A stretch of 64,000 bases of DNA from Paragonimus skrjabini miyazakii (GCA_014338405.1 JTDE01022215.1:32079-96078); one strand, 5' to 3'. Shown: positions 22,206 through 35,234, counted from the stretch's first letter. Made by a program: numbers and translations. The notes: generated from the sequence alone by a model not told the origin.

Positions 22206-24195
22206 TAATTGTATGATCGTACACATCGTCTACTTATTTAATGTAGCTTGATCTAACTGAAAGGGGCTGAATATCGTTCACAAAGGGTTACGACTAGTTG
22301 TGGTAATAAAAAGGGATGGTTACGATCATCGAACAGGGCAGACTACTGGAATGTGTCTTGACAAGTGTTACCAAGAGAAAATGTATTGCTACATATTGTA
22401 CAAGCCAAAATATTCCTGGGGATTACTGATGGTAGAATGGTCGTGGGTTGAACGGGAGTACATGTGATACATCCATAACAAAATCAGTAAGTCACAAATA
22501 GAGTTGGGCAACTGTACTCTACTGAGTAAACGAATTTATTGAAACGACGTTAGTGGTCAGTACTTCGAGACCTCAGTCTTGTTAAACACTCCACGGTTGT
22601 AAATAGGCTTATATTCCGAAAAAGTCGAAGTTGAAATTGTAGGTTCGTAGTGTGTAGTTTGATGTAAACTGTTCGTTTGAATTTAATATTTAACATTTCA
22701 CTTATTTTATAGTTCATTTACTGGTTTATCAATTCGTGAGTGGATTCAATTAAATGGCATCTCTTAAATATCGTTTGAATGCGCTTTCATCTGAGATTCA
22801 ACCTGATTACAAATATAAGACAGTTTGCTCCGCTTGCAGCCTTGTGCGGAAGACAAGTTCATATCGTATCTTCATTAGCATTTTCGTTTTGACGACTCGA
22901 GTGAGGAATTCGATCCAAGCATACTGCTATGAATTTGACGGAAGAACTCTGTAACAAAGCATCAACTTTTAGAAAAGCTTCTATGTCAATTGTGCGACTG
23001 ACTGAAATTTAATTGAGATTGATTTGGCCCTTATAATTTCAGGAAAAACCTGTATATACAAATGGTGTACTGCTCCCTTTTTTGGAAACGTTCTAAGAAA
23101 CTTCTCAATTAAAACTACAGTTCAATTCTTCGTAAACATCGACAGTTGTACACTGATTATTGAGAGTAAAAGTATAAAATCATGATCAAAACACAGAAAC
23201 AAGTCCATTTTCTTAAGCACAAGCCAAAGTAAAGCGACGAAACCCAATGATCACCATTTCCTTGGACTTTTTCTTCCTCTGTAAACATGATTGGTAACTT
23301 GATGATTGCTCTCAATTAAGCTCTTTAACTCAGTCAGATTTAATGAAGAACTCAGCACTCCTATCGTCAACACGCGATAGTTTATTATACTTTAGTGTAT
23401 ATTGGCTAGACTCAAGGAGATATTTCGAAGGATGTAATGGTTTATAATGCTCAAATCATATGTCTCAGGTTAGTGAGGAATATATTCGCAACGTTCCTTA
23501 CAGTTCGCCGAACTTTGAACCAATTCATTACGTTCAACCTGTACTAGAGTGTTCAGCAGTACGATGTTGGTGGTGTAAAATTTCTTCATCAGTACCTGAA
23601 GGCTAAATCTGATCGTCCACTTCCAGACTACTAGCCAATATTCGTTTTTTGAAGTGTGAATGGCCCCGCCTTATTGTTGGTCGTGAAACAGCCTTATCTG
23701 ACTGTTTGACTTCCACTGATGCCTCTGACAGGATACGTAGTAAACCGTTATACTTTTAACTGGAAAAAATACAATCAGTTTGCATTTAGTTGATTCGAGC
23801 GACCCAAGCGATGCTAGTTACTTTCGCCTAATTATTATGTAACAGGGAACCCTGCGCACCATATGCTTTCAAACGTGGTGTAACAGGTTTTGTCAGCTAT
23901 GTGACGATATATTCCGCAGAAATTTTTAAATCCAATTCGGCTGAATGAAGGAGCATCATATGCTTTCGACAAAAAATTCCGTTTTCATAAATTCTTCAAT
24001 AAGAAACCACAGTTTGAATCGCACATATTTTGCCATCGTTGAGAAACGTCGAGAAAATTCTGGTGAACTTTGCGTATTCAGACAACATCAGTGAAAAACG
24101 GGTATAGCGTAATTATCACTCTGACTTGTTGTCAACATATACAGTTTTATTGTGTAATTTAATACCAGCTTGGCTGTTTCCTTCATGATTCACAG
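22206..24195. other. intron 2, right part
   Basis: I can support no gene or repeat. The segment ends in a pyrimidine-rich tract and TTCACAG at 24190-24195, the acceptor of the next exon. Confidence 0.45.
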
Positions 24196-24480
24196 CTCGA
24201 CAGGAAACCAGTTTACGGATATTTGGAATGGAGAAACGATTTCATCTGTCCAATCATTATCACACATATGTCTGCATTCTAATCGGTCCAAAACTGAACG
24301 CGTTCTTTACTGAACACTATAACTGCAGCTGGAAAAGTCTTATCCACAACGCTTCAGCTGCAAATGAAGGTAGTACCTTGATTATCGACACTCGGGCAAC
24401 AATCGGGCCACATCATTACGAATGCAGTTATAATAAAAACGGTTTACAATTGAAGACTAAATTAGAGTTTTATGTAACAA
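24196..24480 (+). CDS. Ig-like receptor, ectodomain exon 3 (Ig-like domain)
   Basis: The 285-bp exon lies between TTCACAG and ACAA/GTAAGT, phase 1 at both ends. It encodes an Ig-like domain: EHYNCSW for strand B with the following tryptophan, then STLIIDTRATIGPHHYECSY, where L.I...G..YEC is the E-F strand signature. An additional cysteine lies in YVCILI near the start. Sequons are NCS and NAS. Alternative AG eight bases downstream (GACAG) would give phase 0 and is rejected. Confidence 0.85.
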
Positions 24481-24641
24481 GTAAGTCCTTCTCCTGGAAG
24501 TAATTTACCTCTATATTCCGTATAACAAAAAGGTTACACATTAAGTGTGGAACATCATTTCGATTGCTATGATTTAGATATGTCATTACTGACAATTCCG
24601 TACAACATAGGACAATTTAAAATGTGTTTTTCTGGAATTAA

Positions 24642-24808
24642 TGATGAGTAGTGGGGGATTTTGGTTCGTGGCAAGAATATACACTAATGACGAGCTGTTC
24701 TAACAGGAACAAAACTCGAGTCCGGCGATTCTTTTTGAAAGAGGCCGACTGAAAAGTCTATGGGAATGTGAGAGCTGTGATCAATTGTGGTGGTGTTTAT
24801 TCCATATT
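24642..24808 (+). mobile_element. hammerhead-TIR element, copy U4
   Basis: This + strand copy starts with the left inverted repeat (TGATGAGTAGTGGGGGATTT), then a decayed hammerhead at 24684-24723 (AUGACGAG, stem II CUGUU/AACAG, GAACAAAAC, CUCGAGUCC), then the body up to a damaged right end. It shows the same order of parts as U1 and proves that inverted end, ribozyme and body belong to one element. The core lacks C3 and G12, so it should be inactive. Confidence 0.65.
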
Positions 24809-25629
24809 TCCTAGAATTGTTGTTTTGCTTCTTTTTAAAGACAGCACTATCAATAACGGTGCCTAATAAAGACTACACAAATAAGGATGTAGGACAAAAT
24901 TTTCTAATTTGAATTTATATACGCTTCATACCTTTTGCATAACTAACCAGCGAAACCCAGCATCTTTCTAACCGGAGCAGGAAAGATGGGACTAATGAGC
25001 ACAGTGTCAATGCGATGCCAATATCCACCTACTGATAATCGAGAACGCAGTTCAGCCTATTGTGAGTTCTTTTCCAGCTACAACAAGCGGTTACCATAAT
25101 GCGTGCTAAGGTAACCGACACGTACTCAAGTAAGTTTTACGAACTAACTAACGTGGCTGTGAGGAACTAAGGACTATCTGCTCAGAATAGGTTTTATCGG
25201 AACACTTCATTACTCAGTGGTCAAATTAACCCCACATGAACAATACTTCACAGTCAACGACTTTCTAAAACAAGCAGACTGCTGACTGGTATTGGAAAGA
25301 TTACAAAACTAAACATTGAGCACACTATATACTAAACCACAGCTTTGCATTCAGGTAAGATTTTTGATCAGCTAACTTTGGAAAGCAACACAGAACTCGA
25401 GTTTAACACACTTGGTAAATAATCACTGACAAACATCCTTATTTGCGCCAGAAAATTACCTAACTTACAACTCCGAAGTTGTACTTCGGGGTTGTAAGAT
25501 AGGTAAAAGAATCAAGGTTACAATAGAGGCTCGAAATGTTTTCATTTTCCGTTAAGGAATAGAGGACTTTGGTTTACCCACGTTGCGTGTCACGAAAATT
25601 TAATCGCAGTTATCAAAATCTCGGAATTT

Positions 25630-25700
25630 GCAGTCAATCACTATCGAAGTGAAGCACTAGACTCGAGTTCCAAGCTTAGTAGAACTTGACATTAGTGAAT
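25630..25700 (-). mobile_element. hammerhead-TIR element remnant U5
   Basis: On the - strand the 3' half of the ribozyme is clear (AACUCGAGUCUAGUGCUUC, 25651-25670), with the palindromic helix III and GUC cleavage site. The 5' half is scrambled, with no CUGANGA box. Confidence 0.5.
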
Positions 25701-25939
25701 ATACTAACCATGGTCGGGACTAGAAAGCAGGCCACATTTCTATGAGGCGACCATGTGCACCACCTTTTCGGTGACCGCACGACGGTATCAGCATACACAA
25801 GTACTCAGTCACATCAACTTGGGAGTAATGTGACGATAGCCTACATCGCCTCAGGTGTAGATACAATAACTGTAGTGTCAACTTCGATATGTATCCACTG
25901 CCCAAGAGTTCTGGCGAGAGCAAATCTCCTGTGTGACTT

Positions 25940-26039
25940 NNNNNNNNNNNNNNNNNNNNNNNNNNNNNNNNNNNNNNNNNNNNNNNNNNNNNNNNNNNNN
26001 NNNNNNNNNNNNNNNNNNNNNNNNNNNNNNNNNNNNNNN
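25940..26039. other. assembly gap, 100 N
   Basis: There are exactly 100 unknown bases, the usual placeholder for a gap of unknown size. Apparent open frames running through it are artefacts. Confidence 1.
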
Positions 26040-26312
26040 TACGCGGTCAGTAGTGCGACACACAATCCTATGAGTGTAACTGCTTTTCTTCTGACTGCTC
26101 CCCTTTGGCCTGTCTGACAAGGTTGCACCTGGAAGGACCGGAGTCCTAGTCAGCATAGCCCGTCGGATCAAAACAGTACACAAGCCCGACCACCTCGCCA
26201 AGGTAGCAGTATAGGTCGGGGCCACAAACATCACAGTTCCCTCAAGGTTTTCACTATCTCACGCCATCAGTATCACTTATCACATGGACAAACTTGCCCT
26301 TTGTAATGAGAA
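26040..26312. other. GC-richer block with hairpin
   Basis: This stretch after the gap is GC-richer than its surroundings and contains an eight-pair inverted repeat GCCCGACC...GGTCGGGGC at about 26184-26220. It looks like part of a repeat whose remainder is in the gap, but I cannot classify it. Confidence 0.4.
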
Positions 26313-26470
26313 TGAGCTGGAGTGGTTTCCTGATTGCAGAAGGTCCAACCAGTCGAAACTCACATACAAGCTGCTGCAGACGGAATTGTGGTCGATCGTC
26401 ACCAAACAAGTGAAAACGTAAATCAGATGCTAGATCGAATTTATTTACAAGAATCGGTGATAAATTTCCC
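26313..26470 (+). repeat. imperfect duplication, copy 1
   Basis: About 158 bp resemble 26733-26887 at roughly two thirds identity (shared landmarks: GGTTTCCTGA/GGTTTTCTGA, CAAGCTGCTG/TAAGCTGTTG, AATTGT..TCGAT). The period is about 419 bp. The divergence suggests an old tandem duplication. Confidence 0.5.
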
Positions 26471-26513
26471 ATGATCACGGTGCTCGGAAGCCTACGAGCC
26501 TTAAACCGGAAAG

Positions 26514-27233
26514 TTAGGTGTAGGTCCCTGAGAACCCGAGAAAATAGAGACGTGACATGGTTATGGGCATAGACGACACGATGTTGATGTAAAAGGGATA
26601 GTGAGAGGAAAACTTCGTGTGCACCTGAAAGAGCGAGTTTCGCCTCAAAGAGATATCTGTGACAAAACCATGAGGGGCCATCAAGGAAGAGAACTGGACA
26701 AATGTATCGAGGAGGAAATAGTGCAATAAGATTCGATTAGACTGGTTTTCTGACTGGAAAAAGTTCAGCCGGTCGGAGCTCACACATAAGCTGTTGAAGA
26801 GGAAATTGTAATCGATTGGCAACAACCATTCAAAAACGATGATCAGCTGCTGCACTGAATTTGTTTCGAGGGAGTGATGAAACAAGTTACTTGAACGCGT
26901 ATCCAGTTTAAACAACCGAGTTGTTTATGGTAAGGTCGCGAAACGTGACAACGAACCGGCCAATGAAAACGCAAAACGTCTGTTGTCCATAAATAGTCGT
27001 AAACACTGTCGTTTCCCCACACGAAAGGTCCTTTCTAATAAACTGATATTCCACTGTTGTTCTGGTTTTCTGTAATGAGCAACCAGTAAGCGACACCATT
27101 CATCAACTGTCGCGCTACTGAACTCGATCAGTCGCCATCTTTCCAGCCAGCGATTCTTGGAGTCGTGAAGACACAAACCCAGGATCCGAACCCTGTCTAC
27201 GCTGACTATACCCATTTTGAACGACACAATCAA
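26514..27233 (-). pseudogene. 240-codon reading frame broken by one stop, unidentified
   Basis: On the - strand 27233-26925 and 26915-26514 are in the same frame, separated by a single TAA, giving about 240 codons with one stop. The N-terminal part contains DSKNRWLERWRLIEFSSAT and VDEWCRLL, which recalls the end of a PH-type domain, but the resemblance is weak. The rest is rich in Phe, Ser and Leu and I recognise nothing. No splice sites or initiator context convince me. It could be a decayed retrogene or a transposon open frame. Confidence 0.35.
26733..26887 (+). repeat. imperfect duplication, copy 2
   Basis: This is the partner of 26313-26470. It lies inside the unidentified - strand frame, so that frame's C-terminal half and the sequence left of it share an origin. 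Confidence 0.5.
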
Positions 27234-30200
27234 CCAAATCCTGCTTCAGATTTGTAAAGATTTTGGAATTTTTTTTCCCGATCGTGTTAGTTCAACAATT
27301 CTCGTCTATTATTATAATGGACTTAGACGAATCATTCAAGATATTCGTCATCTTTTGCAAATAAGCTGGTGTCCACCAGAACAATTTCTGCGGCATTATC
27401 GGGCTTCGATAATACTAAATTTTCAATTTCTATGAAAGCCTTCAGCTCTTAGATACGCCCTCTGGACTGTTTGCCATTTAGTTATTGTTTAGAGCTGTAA
27501 CAGTATTGGTGCATGTTAGCCAAAGTAGTTTTGAATTGTTTTGCACCGAGTTCTGACAACGAACTCAGGGATTCGATCAGACGATCTAAATTTCCAAATT
27601 GGTTTTCTGAATCAAGCTATTTTTGACAATATTTGAACACCAGTCTGCATGGTTGGCTAAGACTGAAGTAAAATCTATTTCGAGCGCAATTCTGGAACAT
27701 CTGATTGTTACAGCAGAAAGAAGACATTTCACAGTATGTTAATATTCCGTTTTGTCACCATCATACGGAAACGTAAAACAAGTAGACTATATGTGACATG
27801 CACATGCTGACAGACATAGTATGGACACGCATACATTCACACCTGGCTGTCTGATGGCATCGGATCTCACCGGAAGGTCTCTTCGATCACTTCTACCGTT
27901 TGCATTGTTGCCACTCTAAAAGGTCAAATGTCATATTCTGGCCATTGATGAATTGACCAGAATTCCATTACGCAATCTACATTTGTACGCTTAGAATAAA
28001 TTGGATCAAGCCATGCTCTCGTTACCCATTAGACAAGTCCGGAGATGAATTTGGTCAACTAACTGCCCTCTCATTCACAGCTGTTTGACATAAATATGTG
28101 GCTTGTTCTTGATTTTGTTCGCTTAACAATAATAGAACGGTAGTGATCACAAAAACGTGTCGTTTAGTTCCTACTCTACTGAGTTATTATTTTTGGCTTG
28201 GCGTAAGTATTGTTCCTGTTTTGCAAAAGTCAACAGAGGATACCTTTCTTGAAAAACCACTGAAAGCGTTGAGTTAACTATAAAAGTTAACAATCCGCCC
28301 GACTTCATTGGCCTGCTCTTTCTATAAAAACCAGCATGTTAGACGAAGCATGATAATTACCTATTCCCGGTGACAGAAAAAAAGAGATCAGCTGAATGAC
28401 CATATAGTTGTCGAAAGATCAATCACTGTAAGTTACCTGGTCACTTTTCAGTTCACAGTCAGTAACCTAATGACATTAGTAATGCAAAATCATGTTGTCA
28501 GTATCAGTCCATTTGGTCAGTGATCCAGAAAAAGAAATAGTCGGTGCCTTCCTCAAGGAATATAACCCCATCTACAAGCCATATATCATTCAGCGTTCGA
28601 GTGTGTAGTTCGCAGTGGCGCAATTCCCTTGTGAAAAACTTAGTTTTCTGATTTGCCAGCAAGTGAACATTTCACTGTTCAGGTATTAATCTCGTCTCCA
28701 GGTAAAGAGCGTTATATTGACATCTAAACATCATTAGGGGATTGGAATGTTAAGGGGAAGATTACATAGGGTGCGTGGGAAACGAAGGCCGCAAATGATC
28801 AGTGACTGGGAAGTATGTGGCTTCAAATGAGGGTAATACTTATCTATCAAACGCCAATGCTCTGACAAGGCAACCGTACACTCACAATCTCTACAAATAA
28901 CACAGAATTAATTAACGCGAACATTAGGATGAGAGTCAGAGTGGGTTAGCTTTTGGAGTATCTGTCAAAGTTGTCCAGTACCCACTTTGCGTTTTACATA
29001 AGTTATGGACTAATCAATAGAGAGTAGTTTATGGCTGTGCCATAATTCAGACGCTGGTGTTCTACCCAGTAGGGAAGTTCGAGATCTGAAGTATACTGAT
29101 GACGAGATGCTATGACGCGGTGGGTTGTCAATGTGACACATACTGATGAGCAATATCTGGCTTTTCTCCTGGTTCTTAAGGGGTGTGCATTTCAACTTCA
29201 CAATGCAAGGCCATGTTGTGAGACCATGAGATAACGCTAGTGCCCGAGGTTGCTGACAAGATTTTATGCTTTAAGAACTGTCTAACATTGTTGATGTTGA
29301 CTAAGGTCCCTTGTGAACCGAAATCAGTCCGTAGCTCACAGTGCATCCCATAACCATAGCATTTCATGATCGTGGGACAGTTAAACACTAGAAACGTGGA
29401 GAGGCAACCTACTGGTTAATTACTAAAGGAGAGGAGTATGTCATTTAATAACAAGTGACTGATCATCCCCGTGAACAAATATAGCGCATTGACGTTAGTC
29501 TTTTTATGACCATCTGACTGGGGATTTCATAATATGACCAGTATGTTAAAGGACCTACACATAATTGGGTAATACGGACAAGCTCTCCTAGCCATCGGCC
29601 CTCACGAGGGTGCCCCAAGCGCTTGGTTGACGACATCCGGAACGAAATAATCTGCCACAATAACCGAAGCCAAAGGATGCCTGAGCTTTAATCATCACAG
29701 CAAATGGCTTACGCTGCACCACTTGCGGTTCCACCAATACACCACGTATCCGGAGTGAACCCGAAGGAATAAAACCAAAAGGCGTGTGAGTGTGGCCTTT
29801 GTGTCCCGTCGGCTAATGCTGGCTAGCCAATTAATCGGCTAGCGGGAAAATGAAACCCTTATCTCTCGGAAAATAACCACAGAGAGAGGCTGCAATGACA
29901 AGATCTAAACTGATAATAAAGATATGTAACATGTAATACAAGAAGCATTTCAGTATACGGGTGCATGTTAGTGCATTCTAGATAGGATAAGGATGAAAAA
30001 CAAAACTCAGAGTTGGACTACGAAAAGAATAGGTAAATTGTTCACCATAGAATACACCAACAAAGCTGGAGAGAAGAATGAACAGAAGATCGCAGGCACC
30101 CAAGTTTCTGAAAAGAGGAGCGGGTCAGTTGCTGAACGGCCATAGTCTTGGTCAGTGCGATCATTAACAAAAATAGAGTGGATATACTGATATGACCTAC

Positions 30201-30864
30201 CTAAGCCCAACGTACTCGTCGCCTCTTCGCCGAAGATGCACTATGAGTACGCTAGTGACCTACCAATCCAGTACGGCCAACGCATTCACGACCGGACACA
30301 TCGCACTGCCATACAGTAATGTCACCACGACCTATGCCACCGATGATTCTCTTGCGTACCGCGCGCTTTCGTTCTCGGCCGCGCAATAACTGCTCATTAA
30401 ACTCGCAGACGCCCTTCCGAATCGTATTCCTCCAGACTGTCCGGTTCCCCACTGTCTTCCCAGCATTTAAAATCAGTGTTACAACGTGAAAGCTTACTTC
30501 GTGGTATCGCAGCTTTTGACCACCAGGATCATCCAAAGCACTACTGCTTATATAACGCACACACACACACATTAGCCAGAGCAAAGCATGTTGCATACAT
30601 CATACCACTGATCCATGTTAAAGATCAGGCCTAGGGCTATTCGTGTATACGGAAACACCAAAACACCTGTATTCCTCATTGACTGTGTTATAGTTGAAAA
30701 GGCAGTCTACAGCGACGATGATAAGTGTTTGCATGGGAAAATGAAGTGGATAAAACAAATGTAGAAATTGTTCATGTGTATACATACTACTGAAAACTTC
30801 TTTCCCATAGCCATCTATATGAACACGTTATTGCCTGGACATCTTCGTCCTTTCCATCCGTCAG
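27234..30864. other. intron 3, unclassified
   Basis: I support no gene. At 30180-30600 there is a GC-rich block with opposing open frames and a (CA)n run at about 30556-30570; its start TGACCTACCTAAGC resembles ATACGACCTACCTAAGC at about 57027, so it may be a dispersed repeat. The rest is featureless to me. Confidence 0.4.
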
Positions 30865-31035
30865 TGTACCTTGGATATGTTATGTCCTATCAAGGCCGTA
30901 CATATGTACCTCGGCCTGAATATTGATTGATTAGCCTAGTGACTGATCGGCCTTGTGCACGTGTGTGTATGTATGTGTCTACACCATCGTCGGTCATTCA
31001 CGCTCCACGAATCACGTGGCTACAGTGTTGCAGTC
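30865..31035 (+). mobile_element. tRNA-derived SINE, copy b (head missing)
   Basis: From TTATGTCCTATCAAGGCCGT through GATTGATTAGCCTAGTGACT to CTCCACGAATCACGTGGCTA, this segment matches the body of the SINE at 20190-20505 in order and spacing, but the A and B boxes are absent. It is 5'-truncated or decayed. Confidence 0.5.
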
Positions 31036-31488
31036 ATGTTGACTGATGGCATTCATGAACGTTTTACGTAGCGTACTCGCTGCTCGAATACAGCCATTAC
31101 CTACTGACCACTTTTTGAGATAAATGAGAGAAGTTAAAACGCTGTGTAGGTGTAGGGAGTTCATAAATGAACTCCTACCAACGGTGCATTTTAGTGTTGC
31201 CAATTGTTTCTATATTCTGGTATTGATCTTCAGCTTACTAACCCTGATTTAATTGGATGGTATTTAAATACCTCATCCGTTAATTTGTTCACATGAAGTA
31301 ACAACTAACTGCAGTTTTGTCCAATTACGACCATTGGCTCTGACCTTCGTAATGTCCAGAGAAGAAGGGGTGAAAAGAGACGAATAAAATTCTGTCACAG
31401 AAGTAACAAATCAGTCAGCCAAGTAGACCAGCAAAAGATTTATAAACAAAAATTAACACCATTCCATCCACTTATCACCTGTTTATAG

Positions 31489-31794
31489 ACGCAAGCGAAA
31501 TGGAACTCAAACTAAACTTTCGGACTAATCGATCACTTATTTACAATCCGATGAAGGATAAAGAAATTATCATTGAATGTAGCGCTGGATATTTGGGTGC
31601 TATGATTGGTCAACGTCCAGAATGGCAGTTTATTACCGGAAAGCAGCAAGCTCGTGCAGGCGATCGAAGTCACTACTCGGAAGCGAAATCTGTGTTCTAC
31701 ATAAAAGATATGCGCATCGGATCCAATTCAATACGGTGCAAATTGTCGGTATACTCTATGTGTCTCTCAAAATTAGTGATATTCCGGATTGTGG
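31489..31794 (+). CDS. Ig-like receptor, ectodomain exon 4 (Ig-like domain)
   Basis: The 306-bp exon follows GTTTATAG and ends at GTG G/GTAGGT, phase 1 at both ends. Its 102 residues show the fullest Ig pattern in the gene: EIIIECSAG for strand B, a core tryptophan in PEWQFI, and GSNSIRCKLSV for strand F. One sequon (NRS) lies near the start. An extra cysteine (YSMCLS) follows strand F. Confidence 0.85.
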
Positions 31795-33456
31795 GTAGGT
31801 CCGCAGTAATCAACTGATTCTACTCTTCAAATATTTTAAACCACTTTTACGTGTCACTGCATGATCTATATAAACCTGATTTGAATGTTTTAATATTGAT
31901 CCATATTAGTAACATACATAAGTAAATAAGTAGACTAGACACAACTTATTGTGCATTACTTAGGTTAGCACCGTTAGAATGTGCAAAATGTTGCTGCCAT
32001 TTCTTAAGTTAGGTATCTGCTGAATTTTACGCGTCCTTAAATAGTACACAAAGTTCATGGCTAAATACGACCTCGTTTGAAGTTAACCACAAATAAGAAC
32101 TTGAACGTTGGCTGTTGGGACTCGATTTTGACTAGGAAGAATGATTTCTTCTTCCTCTGACATATGTTCTTTCATTCTGTGCAGTCAGTCACGGAAGATA
32201 CTTTTGAAATGAAACAGATTCTCGACTTTTGCGTTAAAACGTCATTTGCTGTTACTGAAAGAGAACACTGATACTTGAACCCGAGCCGTCCAGGGTGACA
32301 GATATAAACCACAATCTGTCTCTCGACTAGTGATGCCACTTAGCAGTATGCAAGAGAAGGTTATCAGCAAGCAACCAGTAATGAACAAACGGTGTGGGTA
32401 TTTAGTAAAAAGTGTAAAACTGTTCTACTTATGCGATCGTCAAAGACTCACCAAATTAACAAGCTGCAATATGAGTTATCAATATCACTAAACTTTCACC
32501 CACTTGTAATACACTGTCCAGATTAACTGAGCGAAGTTTGTAACAGCACGACTGAGCTGTATGTGAAATTACTAAAAGTAGTACAACAACTGATTACTGT
32601 CAGTAAGATGCAGTCAGACTCCGCTATTAATAATGAAACTGGAGATGGAGAAACAGTGAGGAAAATTTGAAGTCTTCAAATTCCACGTACAGGAATCATC
32701 CGTTTGCAGTTGTGTACTTTTAACCAAGTTGGGAAGATTAGTACATTTGACCTGATATCTTTCAGTTGTTTTGCAACTGTTTCATTTATTATGGTGTTGT
32801 TTCACAGAAAGTGGACGACACACAAATCCAAGACACTATGTTATAACTAAACAGACACATCTACAGATTCAACGAAGTTATAAGGTAATTACCACGTTTT
32901 CACCAAAACAAACCAATTCAATGGAACTCTGACCGAGATAGTAGTTTCATGTTGTAGTTACTCATTCGTCTACAACTGTGAAGTTGACCGTCTTGGCAAA
33001 TCACATTAAGGCCTGCACCATAAGTGGACAGTCTACTTCTCAAAACATAACGAGAACTTTAGATACTACGTGACCCGAAGTACTTACTACAACAAAAACA
33101 AACCGACTATTCTGATTGCCAATCAGTTGCTAGAAATTTTTCTTTTTACTAATCCGGCAATCACTTTCTGTACATTTTTGGTCATCAAAAACTTATAGTG
33201 ATGTAGTAGATTCTTTTCACCTGCTAATCCTGTCTTTTGTTCAGGTGAACTCTGTGTATTAACGTGAGTATCCAACTGAGAGCGACATCTTGTGGGCCAC
33301 GTGTATACCTTAAAAGACACCAATGATTAATTACTTATTATGATGACAATATCAGATAACTTAAATAAGGCATTTCTCTTTAGTAAACTGACCCAAAATT
33401 GGGTTGCTATTGTAACAATATTTTCCTGTGGGATAAAACATTCTTGATACTTTTAG
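31795..33456. other. intron 4
   Basis: I see no exon or repeat I can name. It ends with CTTTTAG at 33450-33456. Confidence 0.5.
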
Positions 33457-33750
33457 ATCCCCATCCTCGAGTGACCTTTATGCCAAAAACACGGTACTAT
33501 GAGGTTGGTTCGAGAGTGAAATGTGTTCCGGAGAACGAGTACGACAATATGGAGCCTTATGATACGGAGATTCTTATGGTATTTTCCTCCGATGTTGGAA
33601 TAATCAGTGCAGGTAGGCGCTCTATCATGTGGACCGGAACAACAACATTGAACACGTTGTCGTTGGTGACCATTCAATGCACTCTGCAGATGAACTATCT
33701 TGACCAAATAGAGCATGTAAACAAACAAGAAGTGATTTTCCAAGTTTCAA
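33457..33750 (+). CDS. Ig-like receptor, ectodomain exon 5 (Ig-like domain)
   Basis: The 294-bp exon lies between ACTTTTAG and TCAA/GTAAGT, phase 1 at both ends. Its 98 residues have an Ig-like pattern: GSRVKCVPE for strand B and LSLVTIQCTL for strand F, with a tryptophan (IMWTG) in between. It starts DPHPRVTFMP, a typical A-strand run of alternating hydrophobic residues. No sequon is present, unlike its neighbours. Confidence 0.85.
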
Positions 33751-34074
33751 GTAAGTAACTCTACTTAAATGAACAGCAAAACTGATGTTAATCTGAGTCT
33801 ACCGAATCATACACATTGTAAATAATTCCCCTCAAACTTAAAAGAATTGGACAGCCCAAATTTTACTCATGTGTGACGAAGTGTTTTTCTTGCAGTTCAA
33901 CTGGTTCAAACGAGTATTTGGATAAAACACAATTAGGTTTTCTTCAAGTCACCAGACTCTGTACTCATCTTAGTAGTAACACAATTTCAAGCGATAATAT
34001 TTCTTTTGCTCAAAATATCGGTTCTGTAAGTTTAATTTTACACGATAAGTTTCATACCTGTTTAAAATATATAA

Positions 34075-34849
34075 GGCAAAATTGGGGGCTGTGTTAAGTT
34101 ACGCCAGCGAAACTCGGTTACTCGTGGCAGAAGACGTGAACCGTCTCCGGGTATTTGACCACCGATGTCTGCGTTCGATTGCTCGCGTCGGGTGGCAACA
34201 ACGAGTAGGGAAAGAAGAGGTTAGGGGGCGGATATTTGGTAGTGATTGTCAAACGAGTTCTTTTATTCAGTCATTACATTTGCACATACATATGATTAGG
34301 TCGTGTATTAAGGATGCCAGCTAGTCGTCTGTCACACCCAGCACTGTTTGCCGACGCTGAGGTCGACTGGCGTAAGGTGTGAGGCTGACAGATGATGACC
34401 TGGCGTAGACAAATGAAATCGTTCACGAAGGGGTTGGTCACGGTAGGTCGGATTCGTCTCCCGGGTTGGAGCCCTCGCGACTCAGAGAGTCGGTGGCTTG
34501 AGAGATTAGATGAGATGGCGGCTAACCGAGCTCAGTGGGATGAATGTTGTAGTTGTTTGTCCGAGTTGTCTGTGAAGTGAGTGCACTGAATGTCGCGGGA
34601 CAATGAAAGCCGCAAGGAAGCTGTCTTTCTGATGACGCCTTACTTTCACTTACAGCTCGGTTGTTTCTTTGCAATGTGTAGGCGCCTTGAATGTAGACGC
34701 AGATATTTTTTAGTGGTTGGGTCCCCTCCCTTCCCTTTTATTCTTCTCCTCTCTTCCGATACAGGGTTTGTTTCTTCTTCTTCGTGGTTGTGTAGCAGTT
34801 AAGCATCAGTGTGAACCACTGATATATTGCTGTCTATGATGATGATGAA
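34075..34849 (+). mobile_element. RTE non-LTR retrotransposon remnant (copy 2)
   Basis: This is closely related to the copy at 3249-4239 but starts later (at the LLYGSETW block) and is broken: 34082-34324 encodes AEDVNRLRVFDHRCLRSIAR, then a frameshift and a stop, then 34392-34580 encodes MTWRRQMKSFTKGL to the terminal SELSVK. The 3' UTR matches and the tail is a short (TGA)n at about 34837-34848. It is inserted in intron 5 in the gene's orientation. Confidence 0.9.
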
Positions 34850-35216
34850 GGCGTAGCCACCCAATACAATTTATGCACACGTCCTGTATTAGCTAATTCA
34901 AAGTTAACTTTATCACGCTTATCTGTGCCCGGCATGTCAGCGTGGACCACACAGGTAGCATATTCAGTTAAGCGGTTGTATGCGTGCAGTTCTCTGTCCG
35001 TGCACCTTCTCTGAAAATTCTTTCACCCATTTTATGGGAAGTGACACCACTCCATACATGTGACTGGAATATAAAGGAACATATACGCAACGGAAGACTG
35101 ATGAAGTCGTCACAACTGTGAACATGCTGTTGGAGGTTTATAAGCAATTTTTCATCGCCACAACATGCTACATTACTAGGACAGCCGAAGTCTCGACACA
35201 GTGTTCGTGAAAACAC

Positions 35217-35234
35217 ACATATATATATATATTT
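35217..35234. repeat. (AT)n microsatellite
   Basis: A run of about eight AT units followed by a T-rich tract lies just upstream of the next RTE remnant. Confidence 0.8.

Noticed and set aside
25755..26234. Open frames running through the N gap
   Set aside because: They consist partly of undefined residues and are gap artefacts.
27217..27435. + strand frame as an extra ectodomain exon
   Set aside because: No cysteine pair in Ig spacing, no phase-1 acceptor and donor pair, and it overlaps the start of the antisense frame.
30252..30596. 114-codon - strand frame in a GC-rich block
   Set aside because: No recognisable motif; likely a by-product of low stop frequency in GC-rich repeat sequence.
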